In this document: positions 23,531-37,649 of the stretch, in pieces
Layout of the letters: each line of letters opens with the position of its first letter
How positions within the stretch are numbered: the first letter of the stretch is position 1
Assembly (NCBI GenBank): GCA_002189035.1
Contig: NEEC01000009.1
Location: 992,001 to 1,056,000 of the forward strand
DNA length: 64,000 nt
Direction: 5' to 3'
Origin: Utricularia gibba
Taxonomy: Eukaryota; Streptophyta; Magnoliopsida; Lamiales; Lentibulariaceae
Made by a program: the position numbers and the translations under genes
The notes under the pieces: model-generated
What the model was told of the DNA's origin: nothing
The model's database searches: none
Seen by the model: the letters and a program-made list of their open reading frames with translations, nothing else

Positions 23531-25934
23531 TCAGTTCCTACTTCCGACATACGCAGCAATTTTAGACACATCTGGAATCCAAAAGGAGAGCTCGGAAGAC
23601 CCGGTTACGAACATCAAGCTCCCTGGAGACCACTTGATTGCAGGTGGAAAAGCTTCCTTGCTCATCCAACTTGCAACCTGCATCACATGCATCCCAGGAC
23701 AAAAATAAGCAGAAATACCATCTCATGTATGCTCAGTTAGTTTGAAAAAATGACGTCTGTTTCAAAACTGGCTGCTACACATATAGTATCAACAAGCGAA
23801 AGAAGCCTCTTGCTCAACATAGAACTTCCCGGGTTGCAATTCATCTAGTTTCAGCCCCACCCCGTTCAACATCAGACGCTCATTTAATAGAGTCACCCCT
23901 CTCCCGAAATGCAAAGTGAACTCAAGGTTTAAATGAGTAAAAATATCTGACAGAATAGGAATCAAGAGTGATGTTTAAAGTGAATGACATGGAACGGCAG
24001 TAGTTTATCATACTTCCTTGCCACTCCGAACATTCCAAGCACAAACACTCCCATCCCCGGAGCCTGCAAGGCACCAAAATAATGCATTTGAATACCAGCA
24101 TATCCTCAATTATACACTACTTCAAACGATACAAATGCCAGGGAATCATAATTTCAATACTTGTGATACGATATATAGAGATTACTTAGTTTTTTCAATG
24201 CCTTGTAATACGGGAGATCTCTGACCTGATATGACAAACATTCCCTCGGGGCTGAAAGAGGCTTCCAAAGTGGAATCACCGGTGACTGGTTTGACATTGA
24301 ATGTTGATAACTACAAAAGAATTAAGGTTATAATTCATCATGCAATGATTGTGATAATCCAGCAAGCTAATCTGGCTGAAAAAATATACAAGGGTTCCAC
24401 GGAATGAATCGAGCACATGGATATGACCGCTTGAAGTTGTCAAAAGCATCAGTCTGCCATCATTACTGAACTTAATAGCATTAGCCTCTGAAACATCGCC
24501 TCCATAAGAGAATATTTCGAAAGGGCCCTAAGACAGAGGAACACGACATTCAGCAAAACTAAAATACAGAAACATTCCTCTCTCCTGCAGTACCATACTA
24601 CCTTTTCATATTTTCGAGCATCAAACATTCGTATGTATCCTCCAAAAGCAATTGTAAAAACAAGTCCTTGGTCATCGTATGCTGCAGCAGGTCTTCCTTG
24701 AACACGCAGCAGGCCCTATTTTCGGAAGGCCAGCTCTATTAGAGCTCGGGAGCACGAAAAACATAATATCATGCAGCAAATTATGATACACGTCTCCACC
24801 TGGCATTTCTCGGCTCTTTGATCCCAAAGCAAGACCGTTCGATCAAGAGATCCAGAAATAAAACAATCTTTTCTACAACATAGACTAAGAGAAACAACCC
24901 TGTACACAAAATTCACTAACAACGTCAGCCAAATATATTTCCAACAGTAAGGCAACCAACAAAACGCCATAAAAGTGTGGACTACCTGTCACGATGACCC
25001 TTAAAGTACCTCAGGTACTTGTTATCATTCAAGGACAGAAGTCGCAAAGATTCTAGTGCAATAAAAAAAAAATTCAGAAGAACAGGCATAGATTGACAAT
25101 TTTTCGACAATGCTAATGTTATCTGCATTACCGTCCCAGCCATTTTTTGAGGAGTAGATAACAGTAGTAGGATGTGAGGTAAAGCTAACAAGATCAACTC
25201 CGTACTTTTTGCTGTTTATCGTCTTCAGACATCTGGTTGAACGACCAAAGTCATCTCATAACAGACAGAAACATCACATAGCCTATAAGCATAAGTAATA
25301 TTTGTTCACATTTGAAAAGCATGACATAACAGAAACCATGAGTTGGTGTATCAGTCTGCTAGTGGACAAACAAATTGGAGAATCGCAAGTTTCCCATTTT
25401 GAATTTTCACCCAAACCATCAAGGCTCAAAACACTAAACCGAATCACGACCCCATTCTTGTACCAGAGCAAATGATAAGAAACCTTAACAAAAATGAGAC
25501 GCTTACGTTGCATTAGCCACATCATATAGTCGAATAGACTCGTCATCACTAGCAGTCACTAAATAATTTGATGTCTTGTGGAAGTCCATGGAACTGATTC
25601 TACCACTCTAAAAGGGAAAAAAAAATACGGAGAGTGTTAAGAATGGATGAATTCAACAGGGGTCGTTTCTGGGGGGAACAAACATATAATACGGAGGCGT
25701 TTACGTAGAGAATGAAAGAAGAAATTGTACATAGTCGCGAAAAGCCATCCCAACTTCCATGCTTTGTATAAGCTCTTCCGTGAGCTCCAGCGAGACTTTT
25801 TCTTCCTTCTCCTGTAAGGATCCTGCGGAAGGCAGAGCAAAAGGGTAACACTCGCCACAAGGATTTAACGCGGGAAATCGCTCACAACAAGCTGTGAGCA
25901 AATAGATGGAACAGCACTTCGCCTTACCAAACAT
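23531..25934 (-). CDS. S2LB: SWD2/WDR82-like WD40 protein (COMPASS subunit, S2Lb type)
   Basis: The homologue of yeast Swd2 and human WDR82, a subunit of H3K4 methyltransferase (COMPASS-like) complexes in the nucleus. Eleven exons encode 332 aa: 25928-25934, 25734-25822, 25507-25607, 25132-25232, 24986-25052, 24800-24899, 24602-24715, 24390-24527, 24226-24310, 24014-24063, 23531-23677. All phases match. Conserved blocks: MDFHKTSNYLVTASDDESIR, LRYFKGHRDRVVSLSLC, DCFISGSLDRTVLLWDQRA, GRPAAAYDDQGLVFTIAFGG, KFSNDGRLMLLTT, GSGDGSVCAWNV, and a C-terminal FWIPD. The first coding exon is only 7 nt (ATGTTTG). The sequence is closer in wording to the S2L group (S2La/APRF1, S2Lb) than to WDR5; which of the two is not certain. 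Confidence 0.9.
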
Positions 25935-26190
25935 TGCTGACAATTGGAGGTGTGCTTAGCTCCCCTTCAGCGCAGATGTACTCTGCAACAAAAAGATCAT
26001 ATTTTTGAAAAACAATACCCCATTTTTTAGGTTGCGCTTTGGGAGAAGAGTGAAACTAAATACTTATAAAGATATGGGGTTGATTGTGAAAATTAGCCAA
26101 TTTGTGGGCATCTTTGGTAACAAACTGGCAAATTCAATTTAAAAAGCCGCCTCCCGATACGGAATCCGATCATCCCACCGGAACTTGCAG
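25935..26190. promoter_or_regulatory. 257-bp shared upstream region, SWD2-like (-) and FHA gene (+)
   Basis: The ATGs of two divergent genes are only about 257 bp apart, so both leaders and core promoters must fit in this stretch. No clear TATA box is visible on either strand. It behaves like a bidirectional promoter by arrangement (inference). Confidence 0.55.
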
Positions 26191-27519
26191 ATGGTTGCGA
26201 AGAAGTCCGCCACCGCCGGAGAATTCTCGCAAGTTCCGGCACTGAAACTGATATTCTTAGGAGGTCCCATTTCTGGTCAGGCCCGCGTTTTCAAGGCCGG
26301 TTCCAAGGTGCAGATAGGCCGGATTTTAAAAGGTAACACTCTGTCAATCAAAGATGCCGGAATATCTTCAAAGCACCTCCTCATTCAAGTCGAGGATCTC
26401 GGCCAGATAGGATGGGCGATCACGGACCTGGGTTCTTCAAACGGCACCGTTCTGAACGGCGACCAGCTGGGGGCGTCGCAACCGGCTCTGTTGTCTGAAG
26501 GCAGCATTATTAAAATTGGGGAGGAGACGTCGATTGAGGTAAAATTTGAGGCCACTGCAGATAAAATTAAGGTTGATTCCAAACCTCCGAGAAGGAATAC
26601 GCGGCGAAGAGTGGGGAACCAGGCTGCTGGTTCAGGGTTGAATGAGGAGGTGTCTGAGATGTCATTGTTGGCCAATGACCGAATTGAAGTTGCCTCGGAG
26701 TTTGATGTGCAAAAGGAGACAAAGGAAAAACTGTGCTTGAAGAGAACCAGAAAACAGGAAAAGAAAGGAAATTTGAAACTAAATGTTGATGAAGGTGTGA
26801 CTGAAGTTGGCAAGAAGCTTACTGGTGATTTGATCGGTAGGAGCACAAGGAATTCGAAGAAGAATTCGAATTTTTTGGAAGATGTCAATGCTGAAGGGCT
26901 TGCAGATGGAACTTCTAATGGAGCAGGACAAAAGCTGGTTACGAGGAGGCTCAGGAGTTCATGGAAGGAAGATAATAGTGATGATCTTGAGAAAGGTTTG
27001 GGTGTTGCAGAAGGTAGGAGGGGTAGGAAGGGAAAAAGAAGGGGAAACAATGCTGCACCTTTGGAGAAGGAGAACGTGGAAATGAAACCAGGTAGTAATG
27101 AAACTGAGCAAGAGAAAATCATCAAATCGGAAGCTCCAGCTACTGAAGTGGTGGAGAACTTAAGCGGCGGTAGCACATCTGAGATCCGAGATGCACAAAT
27201 TGCTGGTAAAAATAGGGAAGTAAAATCATGGAGTCATGGAAATGAGCGAGAGAAACCAGATACCGGAGCGGCTGAAGTGGTTGAAAACGATGCTTCCATA
27301 TCCGAGGTCCCAGATGCACAAGTTGACGGTAGAAACGTGGAAGCAATGGCAGTGGATCTGGAGAAGATGACACTAGGGGAATGGTTAGAGTTTTTGGAGG
27401 AAGCTCTGCCTGAACAAATAATTCGAACAACCGATGAGATGATTAATGATATGAGGCGGAGGGCTGAGAGGTTACCTGAGTTTTTGATGCAGCAGGGGAA
27501 GGATAAAGAGCAAGGCTGA
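26191..27519 (+). CDS. FHA-domain nuclear protein of unknown role
   Basis: Intronless, 442 aa. An N-terminal forkhead-associated domain (about residues 15-105) binds phosphothreonine peptides in known members. It shows KLIFLGGPISGQARVFKAGS, IGRILKGNTLSIKD, the ISSKHLLIQ block (the SxxH site) and DLGSSNGTVLNG (the NG site). The middle 200 residues are highly charged with basic patches such as RRNTRRRV, KRTRKQEKKGN and RRGRKGKRRG, likely nuclear localisation signals. Two imperfect internal copies of a segment around ATEVVENLSGGSTSEIRDAQ and AAEVVENDASISEVPDAQ are present. The C-terminus LEKMTLGEWLEFLEEALPEQ looks helical and conserved. The ATG at 26191 is the first in frame. Confidence 0.85.
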   Translation: MVAKKSATAGEFSQVPALKLIFLGGPISGQARVFKAGSKVQIGRILKGNTLSIKDAGISSKHLLIQVEDLGQIGWAITDLGSSNGTVLNGDQLGASQPALLSEGSIIKIGEETSIEVKFEATADKIKVDSKPPRRNTRRRVGNQAAGSGLNEEVSEMSLLANDRIEVASEFDVQKETKEKLCLKRTRKQEKKGNLKLNVDEGVTEVGKKLTGDLIGRSTRNSKKNSNFLEDVNAEGLADGTSNGAGQKLVTRRLRSSWKEDNSDDLEKGLGVAEGRRGRKGKRRGNNAAPLEKENVEMKPGSNETEQEKIIKSEAPATEVVENLSGGSTSEIRDAQIAGKNREVKSWSHGNEREKPDTGAAEVVENDASISEVPDAQVDGRNVEAMAVDLEKMTLGEWLEFLEEALPEQIIRTTDEMINDMRRRAERLPEFLMQQGKDKEQG

Positions 27520-27782
27520 AGAAGGTTCATATGATTGAAACTGGAAAAAGGAGCAAATATATGTGTTCTATGTAACCCCACTTCAAGCCGATGCAATGAA
27601 ATTAACAGTGTTTGATTATGTGATTTACGGTTTCATCAGAATGAAAGCACAGAGTAGAAGCAAAAACAATCCAGAACAAAAGCAATCTCAAAGGTGTCAC
27701 CAGCAAGACACCATGAACTAAATCTAGAGGGGAATAAATCTGCAAAGCAAGCCAAATTAATCAATCAAGAAAGATCTATCCC
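27520..27782. other. Convergent spacer
   Basis: 3' flanks of the FHA gene and the acidic protein gene. Nothing else is seen. Confidence 0.5.
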
Positions 27783-28939
27783 TCAACCCGATGGCGAAGC
27801 TACTGCTGGCTCTTCGCCTTTGGAATCGTTCTCACCCTTCACTTCTTCCTCCCCTTCGATCTCATCATCACTATTGTAGACAAACCGAATGTGCTTGCCG
27901 GTGAACTTTGGCCAATCACCTACAGTCATTTTATTCATTCCTTGGCAGAGCTCATTCATCACTTCTTCATCATCCTCCACTTCTTCTTCTTCATGTTCAT
28001 AGTAATCCTCATTCTCTGGCCATTCCATGCATTCGTTTTCGCCATTCTCAGCCATGGCACTTCTTGCATTTTCCTGGATAGACCAAATGAACGAGTTATC
28101 ATCGTCACTGGATGGTTTTTTCCCACTGTTCGTTTTGTCTCCTTGACAAGAAGAGCCTCCTGTGAAATTTGCTTTTTCGGAGAAATCCAGAAGCAAAGAC
28201 CTTGTGATCACATTCTCATCCTCCCCGCCATCATATTTACCCTCAATCATCATCTTAATCAGAAACCAAATCAATATCAAAATAACAAACTGATGATCAA
28301 AAAAGGGAAAAAGAAAACAACTACTGGAGACCAACAAACCTGGGGCGCCAGAATCCTTTCAGCTGCTGGTGTAACAGAAGGCAAATCATCACTACCACAA
28401 GAGAAATCATCCACTTGAGGTGTGTTGACCGGAGTCGGAGCGACAACTGTAATCGGAATCGGAGAGTCGATGCTGTGTCCGTCAACTGTGAAGAGTACCC
28501 TATTTTCAATCGCAACCCTGCGAGGTTCTCCTTCTTCAACCTTCTGCAAAAGAAGACTCTTCACTTGACCTCGCAACAGAGCTTCACCAGATCCAGGCGC
28601 TGATTGAAAAATTGCCTTCTTCTTAGAAGTCAGCGATGATGGAGTTGCCAGACTTCCTATGGCCAACCCAATAATCGGTGAATCATTCGTTATATCAATT
28701 AGGGCAGATCGATCTTGCCGCTGCACTGATTTCGCATTCCCTTTCTCACATTCATCAAGTGTTCCTGCAAGAACAATCAGAAACACTTAAAATAGAAAGA
28801 ATAAAGAAACTATGGATTAAAAGGCGGAACAGGGGGAAACGGCCCATACTCGTCGCCAGAAAAGGTAAACCACCGTTGTTGGGACGGAAGAAAGCACCTG
28901 CGATCTCGTTACTCTTCTAACGAACAACGGAGTTTCCAT
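27783..28939 (-). CDS. Plant-specific acidic protein of unknown function
   Basis: Three exons: 28898-28939 (METPLFVRRVTRSQ), 28340-28764 and 27783-28253. I cannot name the family, but it looks conserved: the middle has SALIDITNDSPIIGLAIGSL, then SGEALLRGQVKSLLLQKVEE, VAPTPVNTPQVDDF and AERILAPQ. The C-terminal third is strongly acidic (YYEHEEEEVEDDEEVMNELC), followed by MTVGDWPKFTGKHIRFVYNS. TPxxTP-like and SP sites suggest phosphorylation. Exon 1 ends in phase 0 but exon 2 needs one extra preceding base to keep the frame; the exon sum (938 nt) is short by one. One missing G at the CAG/gt junction would explain this, so it may be a further case of the window-wide deletions. The repaired length would be 312 aa. 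Confidence 0.65.
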
Positions 28940-29785
28940 GTTTCTGTTGCGTAGTTTCGCCGGAATCCTATGCACTCACAGGCTTCGTGAGATGAGAAGG
29001 AAGAAGATTCCGAACGAGCAGGCGGTGAGATATATAACCACAATGAACTACGAATTTTTTGACCGTTGAGTTTGCCGGAAATAAGCCGTTGGGATTTAAA
29101 TCTCATGGGCTTGGGCCTTAATACCGAGCCCATCTTCTTGTCTGAAAACAGGCATAACAATCAGAATATTAGTAATTACCAAAATTGCCCTAAATTTTTA
29201 CATTTTCAAGGAGCATATTTATGGAAATTGCAGATTATGTCAAGATAATCACACACGTTTTGTCTTGAGAGTTTCTATGTCCAAAAAACATTTTATTATT
29301 AACAAAAGCAAATGATTCTAAAATTGTTTTTTTCCTGATAATGTTTAAAAATTCAATATATTAAAAATTATTATCAAAATCAATTAACTAAACAATTTTT
29401 TTGTTGGTTTGAAAATCTTTCACCTCCCAACAAAATAACAATCTTCTATTTGTGGTGGCATCCACAAATGGAAGAAAATGGTTGAGGAAGCTGTCCTTGT
29501 CTGTGTTCCATCCCCAATGGGAAGCCGAAGAAAACACAACAAAAAGACATGGAAACATTGAAGTGGGGGAGGGAGGAAAGTAGGGAGCAATGGTGACCCT
29601 ATCCTTCCTCTTCTTCTTCTTCTTCTTCCCTTCTGCTTCTCAATTGTTCTGAAAGGAGAAGGCTCTGCCTTGCTGATCCTCTCTTTCCTTTTCCCAGATA
29701 CCCATCGATGGGATTATTTTTCTAAAAGTTGAGTGGTTCTGTTTACAAGGAATCCTTGTTGCACTTTTTGTTTTTTGTTGGAGAG
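28940..29785. promoter_or_regulatory. Divergent promoter region with site II motifs; CPK leader
   Basis: TGGGCT and TGGGCC occur side by side at 29106-29117, with an inverse copy near 29126-29132. These are site II elements bound by TCP factors (known). AT-rich DNA follows (29270-29400). The CPK leader has a (CTT)n tract near 29607-29632. Confidence 0.5.
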
Positions 29786-32278
<2,493 letters not shown>

Positions 32279-32718
32279 CATATACAGGCAGAGATAGGGG
32301 TCCTGTATTCAAGTGATCCAGGTTCCATGCATTCCAACACAGAGATATATTAAAGTGTCAAGCTATTTATATAGTAAATGCAGTAACTTCATTGCTGTTG
32401 AAGCCAAAGAAGGGTGTAACATAATCCTTTCAAATTGGAAGAGGAAAAACGTCACCAGCCTCACAAATTAAGAAGGAATGTACGATACCTGTTGGAAAGC
32501 CTACCCGAGGTATTAACATAAGAGAGCGACCATAAGAATCAATTCATAATCTGTATTTACCATAATCCATGTAGTGTGTGATATTTTTACATGTTTATGC
32601 CACAAAATGCAAGAGAAAGGGAATCATGGTGAGAAACTATAATCTGTTTTCCCGTGGGGAGAAAGAATCAACCATCATAACGTTGAATATGAGACAATAA
32701 TCGAACTACCCCCTTCGT
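32279..32718. other. Convergent spacer
   Basis: 3' flanks of the CPK and ARO genes. No gene is seen. Confidence 0.5.
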
Positions 32719-34643
32719 TCACTTCAAATTTGTTGGTACCCTTATTCCACTGGAATGGTAAAGCTCCATTTTTGTCTTGGCTTCCATCACCAACTTCTCT
32801 GTCTCCTCGACCTGCATCAGAGTAGCTTTCTTAGACGCCCACTCGAGCACCCTGTGTACTTCCGCTTTGGTAAGTTGTTCGCTCTCCGGGACATGAATTG
32901 CAATGTAGGACAGAAGAACCAGCGCAGGGTTCTGCAAGACATGTCCTGAAAAGTAGACATGTTGCACAAGATGCTTTTCCCCTCCAGCAGCAAGGATCGC
33001 TTTTGAGTGTTCGACATGCAGAAAGTTCTCCTTCCAGGCAAACTTTGTGAGTGCGATACACGATTCCTTGGAGATATTTTCCTCTACGCTCTGATCCAAA
33101 AGCTTCACCAATGGCCTTATCATCCTCGTCTCGGTAGACTTGAAAATTCTCGACAAGTTCCCAATGCTCCTTATGCAGGGGATAAGGAGCTGAGAATCCG
33201 CCTTTTGGATCACACTGAGCATTTGATCGACTACAGCTTTGCAGGCAAGGGAGTTGGGTCTGAAAGCTGTTTTTCTGAGCTCAGGGTTCAACTCTGCCAT
33301 TGTTGTGATCTCCATCAAAGCCATAGCAGAATTATATTGAACTTCTTTTGTTCCGTTCTCCATGAGAAAAGCAAAACATAGTAAAGCTCTGGACTCCGTT
33401 ATCCTTTGGCAAATCGGAGGATTTCCCTTTGCCAGCTTCCAAAGTGCCTTTGCAGCCATCGCTTTCATATACGCTTTAGTTTCTGGATCCTCCAATTCCC
33501 TTGCTTTAATGTTAACCCGGGAATGCGAATGCAATGGACTTGGCGGACCATGATGATGATGATGCAAAGGGCTCACCTTCCCACGATTGTTAACACCCTC
33601 CATAGCAATTTTACTTGCCACAACATCATGCATCTGATTAGAATGATTCTTCCCTAAAGGATGACGAATTAAGCTCTTCTCCTCATCCAAATCAACCCCA
33701 CTCATCATATTCTCGTTGTTCGTCTTGCTACTGGCCAAAACGACGGCAGCGTGCATCGAAGTGGCCTTGCTCGCCACCGCGTATTTGCTGTGCTCTGGCA
33801 CAGTCTCGAAAGATAGCTGATTAACAAGCAAGCCTATGATGTTCTGCTGAGCAAAGTGATCCTGGCATTGGGGATAGTGGTCAACAAGCTCCGAGATAGC
33901 CCAGGCTACCTCAGCCTGCACTTTCATACGATCTTCTTTGAGGATCTTGGCAAACACTGAGCAAACTCCGGCAAGAATCATCTGCTCCACGCTTTCAACG
34001 TCTTTCCCAAGCAATCCAATGGCTCGCGCTGCATTCAACTGCCCTTCCAATGTCCCTTCCTTCAACAATTTCAACAACGGCCCAAGTCCGCCTTCCTCGA
34101 CGATCGAGTGCGTGTTACGTTCGTTATCCCGCGCAAGAGCCACCAACGTCTGCGCCACGGTCGCGCGGACGGCCGGCGAGCCTTTTTGCAAAAGCGCGAT
34201 TTGCTGCCAGATCAAGGGAAGCATCGGCTCAGTAAGGGCAATCGGCGGGAGACCGAGGTGCTCGTCGTCGTCGTTTCCCACGCGAAGAGCCAGGAGACAT
34301 CTGCGATGGAGTTCTCTATATGCCCCGTCATCTTCCGGATAGCCGCGGCGGAGATGATTGTAAAGACGCGCTTGACTATTCCATGACCACGGCATTTGAG
34401 CACCAGAGTCAACGAATTCTCCAGAACATTCTGTGTGTCCTCGATGATTCGACGCGCTGGTTGCTCGTAGAGATCGCTGCTGGCACGCGCCGCCTGCCGC
34501 AGCAGCTCCGACAGCTTCTCCGCCGTCCCCTGGAGATCCGCGCAGTCCTGCTTGAACATAGTTGCTTCGGCGGCTGCCTTTATCAACTGGTCCGCCGATT
34601 GAATCGCGGTAGCCAAGATCTGCTTCAACAACAAATCTCCCAT
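32719..34643 (-). CDS. ARO: ARO (armadillo repeat only) protein; one 1-base deletion
   Basis: Intronless armadillo-repeat protein of the ARO1-4 family, which acts with ROP GTPases in polar growth of pollen tubes and root hairs (known). The N-terminus MGDLLLKQILATAIQSADQL, followed by LRQAARASSDLYEQPARRII and IVKRVFTIISAAAIRKM, is typical. Armadillo blocks follow: LGLPPIALTEPMLPLIWQQI, IVEEGGLGPLLKLLKEGTLE, QLNAARAIGLLGKDVESVEQ, MILAGVCSVFAKILKEDRMK. A His-rich linker lies mid-protein. At about 34284-34289 the frame shifts by one base between DVSWL and LRVGNDDDEHLG. One added base gives 641 aa, and the total length 1925 is short by exactly one. The open frame upstream of 34643 in the other frame is an artefact of this break. 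Confidence 0.9.
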
Positions 34644-35119
34644 CGATTCCAAATCCGAAGAGCAGTAGAACCGCAGCTGCGGTGGACCGTCTTCTGCCAC
34701 CGTGCAGCCAGCCCTGACACCTAAGCAAGATTTTTATTCACGGTTTCTTTCCAACCAAGACCAAATCACGCCGCGACCAATGCCTCATTTTCCCCCTTCT
34801 CGAAACCCTCGTTTCAATAGCCAAAAAAAACTAAGTAATAAAAACGGACCACGTAAGCCTCATCATGTTATAAATTCACATCGAATTTATTTCATGTTTC
34901 TAAGCAATTACACAAATAAATGTTACTTAAATTGTATACTAATAGCTAAGTTTTTTAATCTTTTTATTATGAAAATACTAATTATGCATAAAAACTAAAT
35001 TCCAGATGATCAAACCTGATGGAGAATCAATGTGGTGGGTTGCGTTTGATAGTATGGTGAGTTTATTACAGCTTGGTTCAGGCGATCAAAATGAATGGTA
35101 AGCGGTAGTGATGCGCGGT
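34644..35119. other. ARO promoter / COX15 3' flank
   Basis: The segment 34800-35000 is AT-rich. No gene is seen. Confidence 0.5.
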
Positions 35120-37227
35120 TTACAGGGTTTTTGCTACAGAAGGGAGAGACCTGAGAAGGTGTGGCGAGGGGCGGCGGAGGGTGTGGTTGAGCAGAAGCAT
35201 GAGCGTGAGGAGGGTCAGAGCTCCGGCCTGGTGAGCCGCGCCCAGTGAAACTGGGACGTAAGACAAAAGGGTGGAGATCCCCAGTGTCACCTACAGCCAA
35301 GACAGATCCATGGTTAGTGGGGACATGCCATGCCGGAAGGCGTAGGAAGTGAATATGGGTGCTTCATACCTGAACAGCCGCCATTCCCACAGTGCTTCCG
35401 ATTAGGGATCTTACTGCAGGGTGTATGTCCAAGCTCCTGGATGCCCACCACACTCCGCCGATGGAAAACAGTGTTGCGGTGGCGAGGATTCTATGGTTGA
35501 GCTGGTTGCAAGTGTGTGGGAGATCGAGTGAGTGAATACATTGGCGTTTGGAGTGACTTTCTGTGCATGTGAAGGTAAGATTTTTACCTGCACGGTTGAT
35601 GTGTTCTCGAAGAAGTTCCGTATCAGCGGCTTCAGCTGAAATATGTCATCTGGAATCCAGACATCTCCCATCTTTGGGAAGGTATTGAAGGCATGCCCCT
35701 TTAGATTGAGAGCAGGGTTAGTCACTTTGTGCAAGAAGAAGTTGAAAAAGATATGCAGTTAGTCACTTACTGCATCATTTCCAGCAACAAATGCTCCTGA
35801 GACAGCAGTTATCCCCACAAGAATGCTAACAGGAAGTGCAAGGCGCTTAACTTTAGCTGCACCTTGAACCCAGGCTAAGGATTCAGCTGGAGGTTCCGGC
35901 ATCACGACGGAAAGCCCCGTCCAGAACAGACCACAATAAATAACAAATGCTGAAGTCAGATGAGCCGCGAGGCGGTATGGACTCACCCTTGGTTCGGTAT
36001 ACTCAGACTCCGGCTCCTGGCAGATGAACAGAAATTCTCAAAAAAACGATACTTTTGAACAAGAAGCCATTTCCCTGTTACCTCTAAGCCGCTTTTGACC
36101 ATCCACCAGCCAATTAATCCCTGACCAGCCCCGAGAGCAAACAATCCAGAAAGCCTGATTCCCAAGCGCAAAGTGATATATCCCTTGCGAAGGAAGTAGG
36201 AAAAAGGGAGTGCGAACATTATGCCAAGCGCTCTTCCCCACATGCGATGTGCATACTCCATCCAGTATATGAACTTAAAGTCCTCAAGACTCATTCCCTT
36301 ATTTATCCTACAGAAGGCTAACACATTCATAAGCAATCCAAAAGCACTAGCATAAACCACAAGGCAAATACAAGTGCTTGTTACCTTATATATTCAGGAG
36401 ACTGCTTATATTTTTCAAATTCACTAACCCATTTTTCATGAGAGAGAGGTGGAAGCCCACCAGTGAATTTCCAATCGGTCATTGAAAGACCAGATCTTGT
36501 CAATCTGGTAACACCACCAAGTACCACCATACTAAAGACCCAAGCAGCAGAACCAAAGAGCCAAATACCCACTGCTTTCTGAGCATTTGGTCCTGCAGTC
36601 ACAAGAAGTTTCACTCCACCTGTATCTTTTGCAGATACTGACGCCACAGTGGAGAAGCTTCTTGACGATGGCTTTAGATTCTAGGAAAAGAAAACTGTCA
36701 TATAATTGCCGGAATTTCACTCGAACATTTCATGATTCCAACAAACTAAATTGGTTTATATATATATGGCACCAGGGGAAAAAAGGAATGCAGTAAAAAT
36801 TACCGAATGCAATGATAATCAATAATCTAAGTAGATGTAATAATGCTTTCTCTTGACTAGAAACAAACGAGACAATAAAGTTTTTCACTTTCTTATGTTC
36901 ATAATCACTTGCGCATGTCATCCGGCGAAAAAGTTCGCCCTTCACTCATGTAAGGTGAAAGAGAAGAGGATACCATGGAACAAAGAAATTTACCTTACAC
37001 TGGGATTGAAGCAAAGACCTGAACCCAGCGCCAACAAGCCCCGGCGAGACAGAAGATTCAGCAGGAATCAACCTCGAAAACCCAGAGTAAAACCTCGATT
37101 GGGTCTCACTGGAAGACCCCCAGGACTTTGAAAACACCGTCTTCAATTCCCTCGCACCCGAATACGAAAGTATACCCTTGAAGGACTGTGACCTTCTTAG
37201 AAATGAAACGATTTTGTGCTCAAACAT
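35120..37227 (-). CDS. COX15: Cytochrome c oxidase assembly protein COX15 (haem A synthase), mitochondrial
   Basis: Converts haem O to haem A for cytochrome c oxidase in the inner mitochondrial membrane. Seven exons (36994-37227, 36385-36680, 36082-36307, 35771-36016, 35588-35698, 35370-35501, 35120-35290) give 471 aa with matching phases. The first about 100 residues are basic and Ser-rich, a mitochondrial presequence. Conserved blocks: GGVTRLTRSGLSMTDWKFTG, FKFIYWMEYAHRMWGRALG, GAGQGLIGWWMVKSGL, YRLAAHLTSAFVIYCGLFW, VSGAFVAGNDAGHAFNTFPK, QLNHRILATATL, LGAAHQAGALTLL. The haem-ligand histidines sit in EYAHRMWGR, YRLAAHL, LNHRI and AAHQA. Several membrane spans are evident. The ATG at 37227 is the first in frame. 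No breaks. Confidence 0.95.
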
Positions 37228-37649
37228 GGCGGATAAAACTCTCTTCCTTCCCACTAACAGCGAACACAAAATGCCAAAACCAAATCCCGATCAGCCGGCG
37301 GCGGTTGCTGCTATAGGCTACAGGAAACCTTGGGCGTTCTCAAATTGGGACAAGGGCGGCTTCTCTAATCTTTACCGTGAAACTAGAAAGTCAATAAACA
37401 GCGATTATCCGGTGCCGGCTACCGGAAGCAAGCAAGCCGTTGGCATTGAAAATCAAGCCAAGGGTTTTCCAGCCTTGAGGTGCAATGGAGAATTTTTGTG
37501 GGGTTTTTCTGAGATTTTGACTCTTCTTTTTCCTTCAGTAATATTTATTATTAACAATATGTAAATTCAAATACATTTTATTCATTATAAAACACCAAAT
37601 CTGTCCACGAGGTGAAGACAGAGAAACGGCGCGGCGGTTACTTCAACTG
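37228..37649. other. COX15 promoter region
   Basis: An open frame on the + strand (about 37178-37564) overlaps the COX15 first exon and shows no known motif. I treat this region as promoter and 3' flank of the sulfurtransferase gene. Confidence 0.5.

Noticed and set aside
26385-27176. 263-aa minus-strand open frame
   Set aside because: It lies entirely inside the FHA gene on the other strand; long Ser/Phe/Pro-rich antisense frames are expected opposite Lys/Glu-rich coding sequence.
37178-37564. 128-aa plus-strand frame over the COX15 5' end
   Set aside because: It overlaps the well-supported COX15 first exon and has no recognisable similarity.
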